Origin: Dastarcus helophoroides
Taxonomy: Eukaryota; Arthropoda; Insecta; Coleoptera; Bothrideridae
Reading direction: 5' to 3'
Assembly: GCA_028583605.1 (NCBI GenBank)
Contig: CM053330.1
Coordinates: 22,656,129-22,720,128 of the forward strand
DNA: 64,000 nucleotides
Shown: positions 35,582 to 49,600 of the stretch, in pieces
How positions within the stretch are numbered: position 1 is the stretch's first letter
Layout: every line of letters starts with the position of its first letter
The notes under the pieces: model-generated
Databases searched by the model: none
What the model saw: only the letters and a program-made list of their open reading frames with translations
What the model was told of the DNA's origin: nothing
Translations under genes and position numbers: made by a program

Positions 35582-36804
35582 TACGCAATGAGTCAGAAAG
35601 GATGGGCTGACGCCAAATTTTTACGATTGAGCTCAACGTGCCCTATACCCATGTCGCTGGTTTAAGAGATATGGCGTGTTCAAAGGTTAAATTTAATTTT
35701 ATTCTAAAATTTCTCAATATTTGAAAAAGTTTTGCTAAAATTACGAATCTCAAGCTCATTTTGACCTTGTTCGCAGAGGGCGCTAGTTTCATATTATTTT
35801 TTACGTAAATTTAAACATATATTTTTATGTGTTCCATGGAGAATATAAAAAAACGATTAATTTTACAAAAAAAAGATACTCCTGTTTAGATCGTGTCAAT
35901 CTATCGGTTTTTAAGTTAATTCGCATTTAAATGGTTCGATGTTATGACTTTTTGTTCTTAAAATATGCAAAGATACGGAAAAGCAATCAAAGCAAGAGTA
36001 AATAACAATAACAATTGTTAGTAATAGTGACAAAGACAAACTTCAAATCAAATGTTGGAATGTCTACCGCCTGCTTAATTACATTTTGAATTACACTGTC
36101 TTAAATATCAAAATTAAAATTTTCATATTATTTTTGTGGCTGCTTGTGTTATCAGCCAGAATTTCTGAAGAGAATTAAATTCTTCCTAATAAACTAAAAC
36201 CCTCACATTTGAAAAAAATATATATGACAATATCAGCTCCTGAATACATCATAACAAAACACATTGAAACTTTTAAATGCAAATTACTTAAAAACTGACG
36301 GACTTAAATGACCTAGGCAAGAGCACCCTTTCTAGCTATCATCTTCAGAGAGATATTCTCTGATATATCTTGGCTATCGAAACGCTTAGAGCAATCTTTG
36401 TTATGTTTTTTAATCTTTCTTGGTTTCAGGGAACATGATTTGTATTTCAATTTTTGAAGATAACCAAGCACCAGTCCGTTGCACCAAAACGTTCTTTTAT
36501 ATTTTCGGCTCTATTTAAGCATACCTTAACACATAAAAATATTGTTAATGTACATAATTAAGAGAGAAGTCTAAATAAGCCTTTAATTCGTAATTCTCAC
36601 ACTAAAAAACATAAAATTCCTAATTTTTAAATTTATAGCAATAAACTAAAATTAAAAAAAATTATAATAAAATTTAAACTTTGGACGTCCTGTACCGCTT
36701 AAACCAACAGCTTTTGTCTTAAGACATGTTGAGCTTAATCGTAATATTTTGGTACCCACCATCTTTAGTTTAATGTTGGCCTCTTCTTTCTGACTCAATC
36801 TGTA
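35582..36804. mobile_element. foldback element, family H, copy 1 (1.22 kb)
   Basis: The ends are TACGCAATGAGTCAGAAAG and, inverted, TACAGATTGAGTCAGAAAG. The inverted arms share GAGCTCAACGTG and AAATTTCTCAA/AAATTTATAG blocks. A second copy lies at 61325-62360 in the same orientation and shares AAGCAATCAAAGCAA, AATAACAATAACAATTGTTA and ATCTATCGGTT. A hammerhead-like insertion lies at 36331-36440. Confidence 0.82.
36331..36440 (+). ncRNA. hammerhead-like motif, rearranged copy
   Basis: An inverted TAGCTATCATCTTCAG (reverse of CTGAAGATGATAGCTA) is followed by a + strand TTGGCTATCGAAACGCTTAG. The family tail TTTTTAATCTTTCTTGGTTT follows. The core on the + strand is broken (CTGATATATC), so this is a relic. 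Confidence 0.4.
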
Positions 36805-38393
36805 TATATAGAATCCTCCACGTAAATGTGATAAAGCCCTTCAATTATACCAGATGTAAACATCTGTAAACCATACCCACGCATTAATTTATTTTGGATA
36901 TATTTGGTAAAATCTTTGCTTTTTCGTGCAAACAAATCTAAAATTATAGAGTCCTAACTCAGCAATAAAACAATGAATATTATTTTGGGGTGATACAAGG
37001 TTTCTTTCTTTTTTCTTTGGAATGAAATTGTAGTTTAAATTAAGCAATGGAAAGGCAGATTGCAACTGTAAATTCATATTGAAATTTTTATTTATAAAGA
37101 TAAAAAAACATTTTCATTTTCTTGAAAAGTATTAATTGATTTATTATAAATTTTTATTGGAATATTTGCGACATTTGTCCTAAAAGATTTGTACTGTCAT
37201 ATTATTCGTAATAGTTTTTTTTTGTGGAACTATCATTGAAAACTGTTAGATAATTATCCTGAATCACTCGATTTTAAATTCTAATATCCCCATTTAATAT
37301 AAACATTAGATGTTGAAAATATATTAATTTTTATTATATTTTTATTATATTCATAAACAAACATTTTGCTTTTGTTTTTCGTTATATTCACAAAGGACAA
37401 GGAGATGTCCTACAGAAATTCATCAACTAACGACTATTGAGAAATAAAGCGATTTGTAGTAGCAAAACATTTTAATTCATTTTGGTAACGTCTGAAAATC
37501 TTGCAACTGCTTTTTCATTAAGTTAATAGCTCTGATATTAAAAGAAAATTAAGCACAAGTAATGAGGATAAAAACTTTGCAAGACTAATTAATCTGAAAC
37601 CATTCAAAAATAAAGCTCCTTGTTTGGCAATGAAGATACACATACATATGTAATGTATAAAAGGAAATTTTTATATAATATTGTATTTGGTCCTACTTTT
37701 AAGTTTAATTTTTTAATTAATGTACCTTTAATAAAAATGAAGTAGTTTTATCCTTATGGTATTAAATTTAAAATAATGAATTCAATATTGTTAAATGTCC
37801 GAATATTTAACCTAAATATATTTAACTATTACTAGCCCTGTAACTGAATGTCATTTTTTAAGAAATAAAAAATTGCCTATATCTAAATTTATTTCAATTT
37901 TTAAGTACATGTTAAAAATTTTCCATAAAAATAAACTAGACCAAATATCTAAAGTACGAAGGCTTTACTTTAAATATTTTTCTAGTATAAGAACATTTAA
38001 ATTTAGATTTTATTTACAAGTGTTTTTCGTTCCTATATGTTAATACATGGTATCTTTGGACGCCTTTATGATATAAAAGCATTAAAACTCCATCCATAGA
38101 CCAGCTATGAAATAAATTTGGTACGTACCCAAAGTAATACATTAAGCTAAGAATTCTTATTTTACAAGAGATTTTTAAATTTTTGCTCTTAAAATGTGAG
38201 TTGACCACATTCTATTCAATAATTCACTTCTAACCAATAACATAATTACTTAATTAGCATCCAATTAATTATTTTTTCAAAGTTAGCCTAAGTAAGATGT
38301 TTTCATTAATGGTCAATAAGTAAATTCACATAGAAAATGAGAAAATTGTGTTTTTACATTATGTCTTATGTATTATACGTTAAGAAACGAATA
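36805..38393. other. intergenic, nothing recognised
   Basis: AT-rich sequence without gene-like open frames. No inverted repeat longer than about 12 bp was noticed. Confidence 0.55.
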
Positions 38394-38829
38394 TACATGG
38401 TGATTCGTATAAGGATACGACCCTCCAAAATGCAACTCAATATACAAAATTTATGAGTAGAGAGTAGAAAGGGGATGTAATAAATTATATTTTTTTCAGT
38501 TATATAGGTTAGAGAATCCTAATATGACTGACAGAATGGCATGTGGTGAAATAACAGCCAAAATTTTAGCTAGTGTTAGCCGGTCTTTTGCTACTTTAAT
38601 TTAAGCCTGTTTGCAAAATGAACGAATGAAAAAAAACGTATTTAAGCACAATATTTTAAGCCTGTTTTAAAAGAGTTGTCAATAAACTTGATTTTGTCAA
38701 TATTTTTAAATGCCTAAAATTTCAGTTTACTATTTTTATTAAATCTATGGTAAAAATCAACAAATTTTGTATACATTGTGTTGAATTTCGGATTGGTGAA
38801 GGTCGTCCTCTTATATAAATCATTCTGTA
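38394..38829. mobile_element. MITE, family J, copy 1 (436 bp)
   Basis: The ends are TACATGGTGATTCGTATAAG and, inverted, TACAGAATGATTTATATAAG. The match continues about 60 bases (ACGACC, CAACTCAATATACAAAATTT). Non-coding. Confidence 0.78.
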
Positions 38830-40169
38830 TGAATTTTATAAATACCATTAAAAAACTGTTTTAGGACGTTCAAATTCGAAATGATTTTCCTACTGAATTA
38901 AAAAATGTTTCTTATAACTCATTAACCTAAAATAAATTAATTTAAAATCTAAAGCATAAACGACCAGCGTTTACTTTTTCAAAAACTTCTTATAATAGTC
39001 CAAAAATGAACATATTTGGCAAGGTTATTATTATTTTACATAATTACTACTTGTGTATCCCTTAGCTGTCATTCGTTTACACGTAGAGCCAATGTTTGGC
39101 TTTAAACCTGGATGCTCTCTTTCCTCTTCTCAAATCTTCATGCTCTTCTTCTGGTGAAATACATATAGCGAATCTCTGCAAAAGTCGATTCGATCAAGAA
39201 TTAACCCTCAATACAAAATACAAAACCAAAATGTATAGACGCAAAGAATACGGACCACTTTCGCTCGGATCATTTCAGCCTAAACGCTTTATCGACCCTG
39301 TTGCACCCAGCATATTTTAGCCTGATATCAAAAGGACTATTTGCAACTTTCATAATATAATCATATCAAACTTGGTTAAAACAATGTTGTATAGTAATTC
39401 TAGATAGGCGTTACTCATTAATTACTAACAATTGGGTTACCTAAATACTCTTTTAGAGTTTCTGATTATTGTATTTCTCTTTAATTTCTCTTGCAGAAAT
39501 CATTTCAATTCTTTTTTTTTTATTGTATTATTAGTATTATTTACCACCAGAAGTGCAGAATTAAATATTTATCCTAACTTTCTGCAGAATCTCAAATAAT
39601 GTAGTCTATTTTTCCCTTTAATTTGCGAATAATCTGCTTGCTTTGTGTTCAACTATAAACCGTTGACCTATGTCAGATACTTAAATTGTCTTGTTTAATT
39701 AAACCTCTTCATCTATAAAAATTTAGCTAAAACAAAAAAATAAATCTAAATAAACGTTAAATATGCAGATAGCAGTGCTTACTTTATTTAGATAGATGTA
39801 AAACCTTGATATTTGATCAAAATAATACAATTACGCTGAAAATTTCACACCACTATTCTTAAGCCAATAAGAAGCTTTCATTTTAGCTCGTTACTATAGC
39901 AACCACAAAACTTCCCGATAGTTTTTTCCTCCTGGGTGTGATTAGTATTTCTGTCAAACTTCCAAACATTCATCTATACGCTTTGTAAATAATTATTGTT
40001 ACCTTTATCCTTTATCTTTACAAAGCTAAAATGCTATTAGTAAAATATTTCTATCTTTCCTTAGTAAAATATAAAAGTATGTAAAAAGGCGATTTTTATG
40101 ACATTATAACATTATATCATGCTATACCTTTTTATGTTATTTTTGTGTGAAATTTTCTTACCAAATATC
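38830..40169. other. intergenic and presumed SLC6 3' UTR
   Basis: No supported gene. An unrecognised + strand open frame at 39096-39320 (74 codons) has dibasic sites but no signal peptide and no homologue that I know. Confidence 0.5.
39783..39788 (-). promoter_or_regulatory. possible polyadenylation hexamer for the SLC6 gene
   Basis: TTTATT on the + strand reads AATAAA on the - strand, about 540 bases past the stop. The sequence is AT-rich, so chance occurrence is likely. Confidence 0.2.
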
Positions 40170-40293
40170 TCACGTTCTTGAATTACTACAGAAAAATAGA
40201 ATATTATCCCTCGTCTTCGACTCTGGATAATTTTCAAAAAATTCATGCTATCGGAAATATTTCCTGTAGTAATTCAAGTACTAGGGAGATTAC
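40170..40293. repeat. short inverted repeat in the presumed SLC6 3' UTR
   Basis: TTGAATTACTACAG near 40175 and CTGTAGTAATTCAA near 40272 form a perfect 14-bp stem, extended imperfectly on both sides, with about 75 bases between. It lies just after the transporter stop codon, so a 3' UTR transcript would fold here. It looks like a tiny MITE. Confidence 0.65.
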
Positions 40294-40328
40294 TAGTAAT
40301 AATATAATTTACACAAAGAATGCTTTAA

Positions 40329-40628
40329 TTAAGCATTGGTAATGCGATTGTAAGAAAATCGCAAGTGGTCTGATTGATAATGCGAATAAATACATCGAGC
40401 GCAAGTGGGCCAATAAATGCTTTGATCAGAGCTCAAGCGGTCCGACGCCCATGTAAATACCTCTTTCAAAGTTCCTGGTGTATTCAATAGCTTTATAATA
40501 GCAACCGTAGGGATAGCAAATATTGAGCTCAAAGCTAACATCCAACCAATAAATTCTGCCCAATTTGGGTAAAAGTAATCATTATATTGGAGAGGTTGTG
40601 AATATAATAATCCAAACATTACAATACA
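40329..40628 (-). CDS. SLC6 terminal exon: TM12 and C-terminal tail
   Basis: Residues 524-622 and stop: [20 protein letters not shown], then [20 protein letters not shown] and [18 protein letters not shown]. Fly DAT reads YADYVYPSWANALGW and IFKLLSTPGSLRQ. The last 35 residues (from [10 protein letters not shown]) are divergent, as is usual for this tail. The ATG at 40617-40619 is internal. Confidence 0.93.
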   Translation of the reverse strand, partial: CIVMFGLLYSQPLQYNDYFYPNWAEFIGWMLALSSIFAIPTVAIIKLLNTPGTLKEVFTWASDRLSSDQSIYWPTCARCIYSHYQSDHLRFSYNRITNA

Positions 40629-43600
40629 CTAAAACAAATTAATAATATCAATGGCTATTTTAGCGTTATATAATGGAGTACCTACAATTAAAAATAGTGG
40701 ACTTATAAATTTCCAACACACCCTCCAATATATGCCTGGTCTGCTGCCCAACATATCTTTCACATCTGTTGTAAACCTATGTAATCCTAAAATGGATTAA
40801 TGCTATAAAATCACACTAACATTTGGGATATTTTTTCAAGTAAAAGCCGCATCACGATGGTGCCCAAAATATTTTTTTTTATATAATAAATTACTGACCC
40901 ATGAACGTTTCTAATGTTTCGGATTTTAAATTATTTCAAACTTTGAAATCAACTCCGAAAAAACAATACCTCAGCGCCTCTAAATATAAAGTTTATTTCC
41001 CCCGAGATATAATATAGCTTACCACAATTTGATCTATTTAGTCCACATTTCAAGTTAGGACACACTTCAATGCACCAACAGATAAATTGAAATATTTACC
41101 AGATTTAGTGCCGATAACCAAAAATCAATTTTGCAGTGCTACTATACACCTTAGCTTAAAGAGAGGGCACTATTGCGATGTTGATTATATTCTATTTGAA
41201 TTTATGACATAGCTTAAAAATAAGTGACTACTCTCGTCTAAGCACCCCTTTTTTTAGATAATCCCCGGATAAATTAAAATAAAAAATAATAAAAAATATC
41301 ATAATAAGAAAAGTATAAAAAGGGTACATCAACACTTTATTGATTACCGCATCAAAATAAATTGTATGAAGGCACGTAGTTACTTTCCTAAAGCACTGTT
41401 GTGAATAAAATGTTCTCATAGCGGCAGTTTATTTGCAAGTTTTTGCATTAATCTGCTGTCTTCTCTGGTAAGGACTTAACCATGTTTTTCACTAATATCA
41501 CTTTTTAACAAAGAGATTTAAGCAGCTATGTAAGTAATGAATGCTTATATTTTTACCAGCTCAACATAGTTCCCAGTTTTGCGATTGCCTACAACCAGAA
41601 CAAGATTGGGTGTATGTATATTTCACATAATTATAGTCACTGTCCTGGATTTTACAAAAGTAGGATCCTTTAGGAGTTGCTTTATTTAAACGCTATCAAC
41701 AATAAGCGTTTTGTACTAAGTTTATGTAATTTTGCTCTATATGCGCAAAACATTTATTTTAATCAAGAGTCTTCACAAACGAACAAACTTTATACAAGGA
41801 AATTCATATAACCATTACGAGCCTGAAATGCAATCCAATATACAATATTCGTAGATATCTAAATTCAATAAAAGTAGCAAATTTTAACTTTTAACTTCCC
41901 TTATTTATTTGCAAATGTCTCTAAATTAGGTTAGTTAACAGCGATTGTAAAACAACATTAAAATTATGCTAAAATATATTCAATTGCCTTTGTTCATGTT
42001 GCAAACAAGTTTGAATCCTAGACAGTATAAATCTAGCTAAAATTGCGTATGTTATTACTGCACATGCGATACTGTCAGGCATGATATTGGGGCTGTCCAA
42101 AGTACATATTATAGTTTATTGTTTCTGCTACACATGAATGTGCATATTGAGTTGCATTTCGAGCTTGTGACGATCACACTCTTCATGAGAATGGCCCTGT
42201 ATGCAGTGGAGGCTGAAGGGAAGAAGATTTATCTCGTCCAGCTAAGGATTCACAGCATGATCTCTTCTAGCTCTCCTATGTCAGAGATACATGAAGCAAA
42301 TATACTTTGGGTACCCTTTTTGTTCCAAATAAATGTGAAAAAATTAATTAATGACAAAAAGTAAATTTATAAAAAATCATTTAAAATCCATTCATCATTC
42401 TAAGATGTCATAGTGAATATGAATATCAAAAGAAAAGATAAAAGTTAATTTATACAAGGTGTCCCAAAATTAACGGTTGAGCTCTTAATGGCAGACTTAA
42501 GACTTAATCTTAATACGCAATCAAGTCCTCAACAGTTTTCAAGCTACATTTTAATGAAATTTTGTAAAAGAAATCCACTATACACCCTGTTTGAAGTTAA
42601 GTGCGCACTATTGTTAAATGGGCAAAGTTGTACTATTGTTTGTGGTGATTGCACAGGCGAAAACTAAATAAATCAGCCAACATGTAGTCCGGCTCGCGCA
42701 ATTAGAGTTCCGTACCAATTACTACAGTGAATAGTAAATATACCAAATAAAATCATTTTAATTATGTACAAATTTGAAACTTTATTCAAATTACCTTATA
42801 TTTAAAAAATTGTCTATTTTTAGATATATATACTTTTTTCTGCAATCGATCCAAATATCTACTGAACTCGTAACTCTGTTGATTATATCTCAGACAAAAC
42901 ACATTCATTCTTAATTTGCGATGATTCGATGACTAACATAGTTTATAAGATCGCCTCGGATCGCACTAAAACGTTCGATTCCAACCGCAATAACTGCGTT
43001 GCGTGCAATTTAACAAACCAGTGCTAACTTCGACAATATTCATCTAAATGAAATAATGTAAGAGACAAATTTGATATGCATTCTATCCTTCAGCTGAATC
43101 AATTTTTTTTATTTGAAGAAAGTTATTACTATATGGGTCAAAAAGCCTTGGAACGCAAGCACCTGTTTTTTCATAAAATATTTGTTTTTCTCAACAACAA
43201 TTGAATCGGTGAGATTAAGAACAGCACAAGTCCAAATGTTTGAATGTTGGGAAAATAAAAAATATGTTTATTTCGTTTGTTATGGTATGTATAGACAAGT
43301 TCTAGTGTATCCCTTCAGACATCCTTTTAACAAAAAATTAAATTTATTAGATTATGCATTTTTTTAATATCCACAAAAAACAAATCTGGACATGTACTGT
43401 TCTTAATCTCAATATTGGTATTAGAATTTTGTGCGAAATTTGCATAAAAAAATAATAATACGATGGTAAAGCATAATTGATTGAACAAAAATAATCAGAT
43501 TTAATTACCAGCATCATGATCACTCTCCAAATTAGTGATTCTTCAGGATATTATAGGATAAGGAAACTCTTACTGTTCTCCCTATAATATGTTTTATGTC

Positions 43601-46600
43601 ACTGAATTTGTTCTTGTTAATTAGCACTGTTTTAAAACAGACTTTACTGATGGAAATATACGGACTTTGATTTTGTTTTAGTAATTTTAAAGTATATGAA
43701 TTAATCATTAAAAGCTAAACATTTAACACAGCTGGGAAATAATGCACCGTACAAAACTGCACTTATTTTGAAATTGTAAAACTTTTGTTTATTTTATTTG
43801 CTACTATTCATAGATCTTTTTTAGTTGGAGGCCATAATTCTTAAAATCAATTAGATGGGTCTATAGGAAGTGACAGTTATCGCAAATGATTTTTTTTCTG
43901 GAATTTTCAGTCACTGCCTCATATTTATCTGGAAGATATATAGGATCACATTTGATTAATGTTTTTCCAGCATGAAATGCCACTAAAACAGTTGAGCCTG
44001 ATCATAAATCCTACCAAAAAGCCATATGTTGAGAATAAGAACAGTACAAGTCCAGGACGTGACGACACTCAATGCAGTGCGACAAACTCTGGAAAGGGCA
44101 TTGTCAAGGTGGCTTTACTACTCTTTTTCGACTGATTTGATGCAGCGTGTTTAAAACAAAATGGCCATGGTAGATAAAAATGTCAAATTTTGGACTTGTA
44201 CTGTTCTTAATCTCAACGATTCAATTACGATAATCTATGGCCCCAGTATCTGCTAACCCTATAGAAACCTAGGAGAACAGGAAGGACGGTCATTTTTGAC
44301 ACATTTTGAGCTGCATCTTTATGGCAATTGAACCGAAAATTAATAAAAAATATTTTAGGATCCTTAGAGGTACTTCTTTCAAATGATATCTTATAAGATG
44401 TATTAAATGGTACTTGATTTTTCGGAGACCAACTTAACCCCCATTTTATTATAAAATATTTTCTTTTTCTAATCCTTGGTTGGTAGTATTTGGCGGTATT
44501 TGTGTGAGTCATTAAGAACTAACGCTGTGAAAAATTTTAAATTTCTACGTTATATAGTTCTTGAGAAACACCAGTTTGTGACAGACATGAGAGAGATTAT
44601 AAGGGTTCCATTTTTTTCTTTTAAAATAGGAAACCCTACATACAATTGAGCACCGCGTTTTATAGATATTCAATACATTTCAACTGCTTTCTCTATAATC
44701 AAGGTCTTGCTCATTAACGTTTATTACTATATAAAAAAACAGCTACTGCTATATAATATAAAGCTGTTTGTCATTTTTTTGTAATTGTCACCTGTACGAT
44801 ATTTCAATCTCGAAGAAAATTAAATGTTATAACATAAATAGCCTCCAAAATTGGCAATATTAATAAGTTAGTAGGCAAAAAGTAATAAGTCACTAACAGG
44901 GAGATGCGTAGAGACGTTAGATTGTAGGTTCGCGTTTCGCGCGAGGTATGTTTATTGCCGTTGTCTCGCTTATCTCGCACGGCGCATTTCGAAATGACGC
45001 CCGCCGACTTTTTTTTCTAATATAGGCAATTTTTGCTTACGAAGAGAATAGGAATAATAATAATAATAATAAAACCCAATTTAAACAATTATAGCATACA
45101 TATTTTCGCATATTCAATTAACTTCAGGGGTAGGGTTATATTATCAGGCAAATTTAGCTTCCAAAAGTGCAAGCTGAAGTGGTCCAGTAATCTAGAATGA
45201 ACGTTTCGTTTTCGTGCGTGGCGGAGTCCGAGTTCGAACCTCGCTGCCTATTGCCTATCTCGCTTTTTTTAATTCTATTGCGGGATCTATTCATAGGTAT
45301 GTGTACTTACGGAAGTTCAAATTAGCGTTATTGCTAATTATTGCTAACGCGAAACCATTCGTTTGTCCCCTATCTTTAGTCACTCAATACGCCTAAAGAA
45401 GTTTTCACTTGAAAAATATTGTTTTAGCATATACTGGCAACATAGGAAAGCTTTATTGGTACATTTTTCCTAGTCAAGTTATTTTATACAACTTTGCAAT
45501 TGACAGTACTTATCAGTCTTTCAAATAAAAAAGTAAGTCTAGGTCAAGCTACACCTTATTTGGAATTAGAAAAATTCAAGGATTAAAAAAAAATAATAAT
45601 GCACATTTAAAAAACCAACCTTCATAAAATTTCACCATTTTCGATTGACTTTTTTTTTGTTTGGATGACAGATTAAAAAAAATTATAAAAAAAAAACCCG
45701 CAACTTTTCACTATTTTGTTAAATAAATTTTGTAGGGGGGTGGCAAATTATATCGGGTGTAACAGGATCATGATATACCCCCTAGTTTTTCTTTATTTAT
45801 AAAAATAAAATTTTTAAAACACTTTCGCTAAAACTGATACCAACTTTTGATTTTTAAATAGAACACTCTTTATATTATTACATTTTCTGAGTCTGCATAA
45901 TTTTCTGAATACAATACACATAAAATGAGTGATATTTAAAGGATCAAAAATTGTTTTGGTCCCATTTTATTTTTCAGTGTAGAAGGTCATGACTCATTCT
46001 AATTAACGCTAGCTGACCACATTAGCGCTGCAAAAAAATTAAATTAGGAAAACTTAGGAAGTGTCATTTTTCTAAATTTGTTTTCCACGGCTATCCTATC
46101 TTCTTTTTGAATAAATCTTCAAATAAATTGAAATCAAATATTTTGAAATCCTTAAGCTGTAACTTCAGTTCTACTGATTTCATAGCAAAAATAAAAATAT
46201 GGTTAGATTTGCCATTAATTATACTCTTTGGTGGTACCACAGTGCCATTTAAGAAAATGAAGTTATGACATAAAATCCATTTTTGTTAACTTATCACGTG
46301 ATAAAAAAATAAAATACTCCTTCTTTCACGTGATTTGATTTTTTTAGCATTAATGTGGTCCATTAGAATTAATTGGAACGAGTCACAGCCTTCTAGGTTG
46401 AAAAATAAAATGGAACCAAAAAAATTTTTGATTCTTTAAAAATTACTTTTTTAGGTGCATTGTATTTAGAAAATTGTGCGGATTCCAAAAATTTAATAAT
46501 ATACAGGGTGTTCTATTTAAAAATCAAAAGTTAGTATCTGTTTCAGCGAAAATAGGACTGCAGTAGGAATGTCATTTTTACGTCAAAATTTGACATTTCA

Positions 46601-49600
46601 TAAGTACATTAAATGTAGTAGGTTTAAAAACTTTATCCTCATAAATAAAGAAAAAAAAGGGGGTGTACCATGATCCTGTTACACCCGATATAGAAAAATC
46701 CTATACATATCGATGTGAAAGAGGCTTTGTGGTTCATTGATATTGTAAGTACTGTGATTTTTTTATTAATTCCGACAAATAAATTTTTTAGGCACCATGG
46801 AACAATTTGCTAAGATCAATTTTTGATAAATAAAAAGAATATTTTTTACCATAAAACCACGATACAGCCACTGCTTCAAACAGTGCACAACATAAAAGCG
46901 AGATTCCTGCCGAATATGTATCGAAAAGATGAAACATATAGATTCCTCCCTATAAAATGATTTTTATATTACTCAGTATTTTAAAATAATAAATACGATT
47001 ACTTACTGGTGTGACATTAATCATTGCAACAGAAAATGATGCTGACACTACAATCAATGTGAAAATTTCCCTAGAATATTTTCTGGCTTTAAAGTAACCA
47101 CTAAATTCATCCATTAGGCCTGTGATGACACATTCTAAACCACCCATCTGAAAAAAAATATATATCTTTCGTCATAATTAAATTTAAAGCATCATATTTC
47201 ATAAAATTATATTAAAATCCATTTAAGTTGTAGTCTAAGCATATATGAGTATAATATACTGTAAATTAAAAGAGTGTAGTATTCTGCAAAACACAAAAAA
47301 GTACATATCGTACATAACGAGGAATGGGCCAATACAATATTTCAGGAACAGATGGAAACGTGAAGTTAAATTTTACCACGGGAAACGCATTTGTGGATAC
47401 AAAAATTTTCATCGCTAGGTGGTACCATAGTAATGAATTTTGTAAATGGAATGTGATATTTTTATTGAATATTTGGGTTGAATCATTTCTGATAAATTTT
47501 ATTAAAACATAAAGAGGGAAGTGGGGCAAACGCTGGGTAATGCCGAACACAGCGATTGTACTATGTTAGAAATATGTGACATCTTTTTGCTCAGTTTCAT
47601 CTTACAAATCATTTTATCTTTTATATTATACGATAAACAAAAGGAAGCACGACACACATTATTAAAATTATGAATTTTTTAAAAATGTTGCTTACGATGT
47701 AATTTTTTATTGCTTGGTTTCTATAAGTAGCTCTAATACGAAATTTACAGACATAAATTCCTCAAAGATCGTATTGTGAATGTCAATAGTGAAACAATGA
47801 AATCGGTCCCCAAATGAAGTATTTCATTTTAATTTTTCACTACAAAGGGTACTGGCGAAGAAACTAGGTAGGGCACAATTTCAGACCCCTAAATACATCA
47901 TTTCAGTATTTTAGTCCATTGATGATCATCAACAATAATCAGAGAAAGTTACTTTTTCATTATACCCTCTGAAACACCATGTTAACTTGCCTACTGAACG
48001 CACCGAAAATGATCGTTTCCCGTAATCTAATGTTATTAGCTCTAGAAATACAATATATTTGACGTTAAGCCAATGGATCCTTATGTAAAAACATATAGGT
48101 AATACTTCTATATGGCGTGTTTTGTCCCTTTGTTTGTGTCAAAAAAGCGCGATGGATATATATGTTTTTTTTTTCAAGGACAGAATATATTAGCCAATCC
48201 CAAAGTTTATTTCAAATATCCCTCTTTTCGTCAGTTGTCATTGGAAAATTGGAAAAAAATAGCATGGATAACCATAAACTATTCTATAAAACAATTAACA
48301 ACATGAGAGAGGGGAAAAGAGGGAACACCTCAACCGTAAAAGACGAGAGAAGAGATATGTATATTAACAAATGATATTAAAGTAATTAATAGATGGAAAA
48401 AATGTTTTCAAGATTTATTGCAAATAACTCCACATGACGAAGAAGAAGCAGAAGATACAGATTGCATAATAGAAGAACAAGAAATAAAAGAAGTCTTTAA
48501 AATGGAAGATATTGCAAAAGCAATTCGATCGGTTAAAAATGGGAAATCCCCGACAAAATAACATCAGAAATGTTAAAATATATGGGAAAAAGTGCAACAG
48601 AATTTTTATGGAAAGTATGTAATAGCACATGGAGAGAAGAAAAAATACCAGAAGATTGGCAAAGAGACATAATATTACCCATTCACAAAACAGGAGATAG
48701 AAGAGAATGCACTAATTAAAGGGGAATAACAATACTAAGTACGGCTCTGAAAGTATATGAAAAAATGTTAGAAAAATAATTAAAATTATATACAGAACCA
48801 AACCTAGACGAAGCACAAAGTGGATTTTGAACAGGAAAAAGCGTACATGATCATAACATATATTCACAATAAAACAGTTAACAGAAAAAAACTCGACTTA
48901 CTAAAACAAAAGCATACTTTTTCATCGACCTGGAAGAAGCTTTCGATAAGGTTAATCGAAAAATAATATGGAACATTTTACAAAAAATGGGCGTAAACAG
49001 AAAATTAATACAAGTCATAAAAAATATATACAAGAAGAACCTAAATCAAGTAGTTAAAGATAATAAAACATCGGAAATATTTGAAACGAAAAATGGGTTA
49101 AGACAAGAAGGTGCTTTAAGCCCCGCGCTGTTCCATATTTTCATGGATCACCTAATCAAAGAAAGTAAACAAGACACGCGAGAACTTCACGTGGGAATGA
49201 GGAAACTACAACCAGTAAAAATTAGAAAATACATATTTGCAGACCACTTACTAATAATAACTAACACGGAAAAAGAATTGCAGAAAAACATAAATACATG
49301 GAACAGAATATTAGAAAAAAATGAATGAAAATGAACACCAAAAAAAAGCAAAGTAATGATAACGATATTGATCAGGTGACACAATTCAAGTATCTTGGCA
49401 CAATAATAGACAGCAGTGGAAGTTAAGAAATGGACATAATGGAGAGAACACAAAAAGCCATAAACACATACCATCTACTAAAAACGGATTTATCAGCAAG
49501 AAGGAAGTCTCGAAGAAAACAAAAATAACAACATTCCATACAGGCTTCAGACCTATACTCACGTATGGAAGCGAAACATGGATACTGGAAAGAAAAATGA

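Larger units (their letters stand above)
40787..46849 (-). other. 6.1-kb SLC6 intron between TM10 and TM11 exons
   Basis: It holds a family J MITE (41793-42201), paired small MITEs (43210-43411 and 44029-44216), a possible SINE head (45180-45245) and a foldback element (45749-46692). No other exon or gene was seen. Confidence 0.75.

Noticed and set aside
39096..39320. 74-codon + strand open frame with RRK and KR dibasic sites, considered as a neuropeptide precursor
   Set aside because: No signal peptide, no amidation signal and no known peptide; it is within the plausible 3' flank of the transporter.
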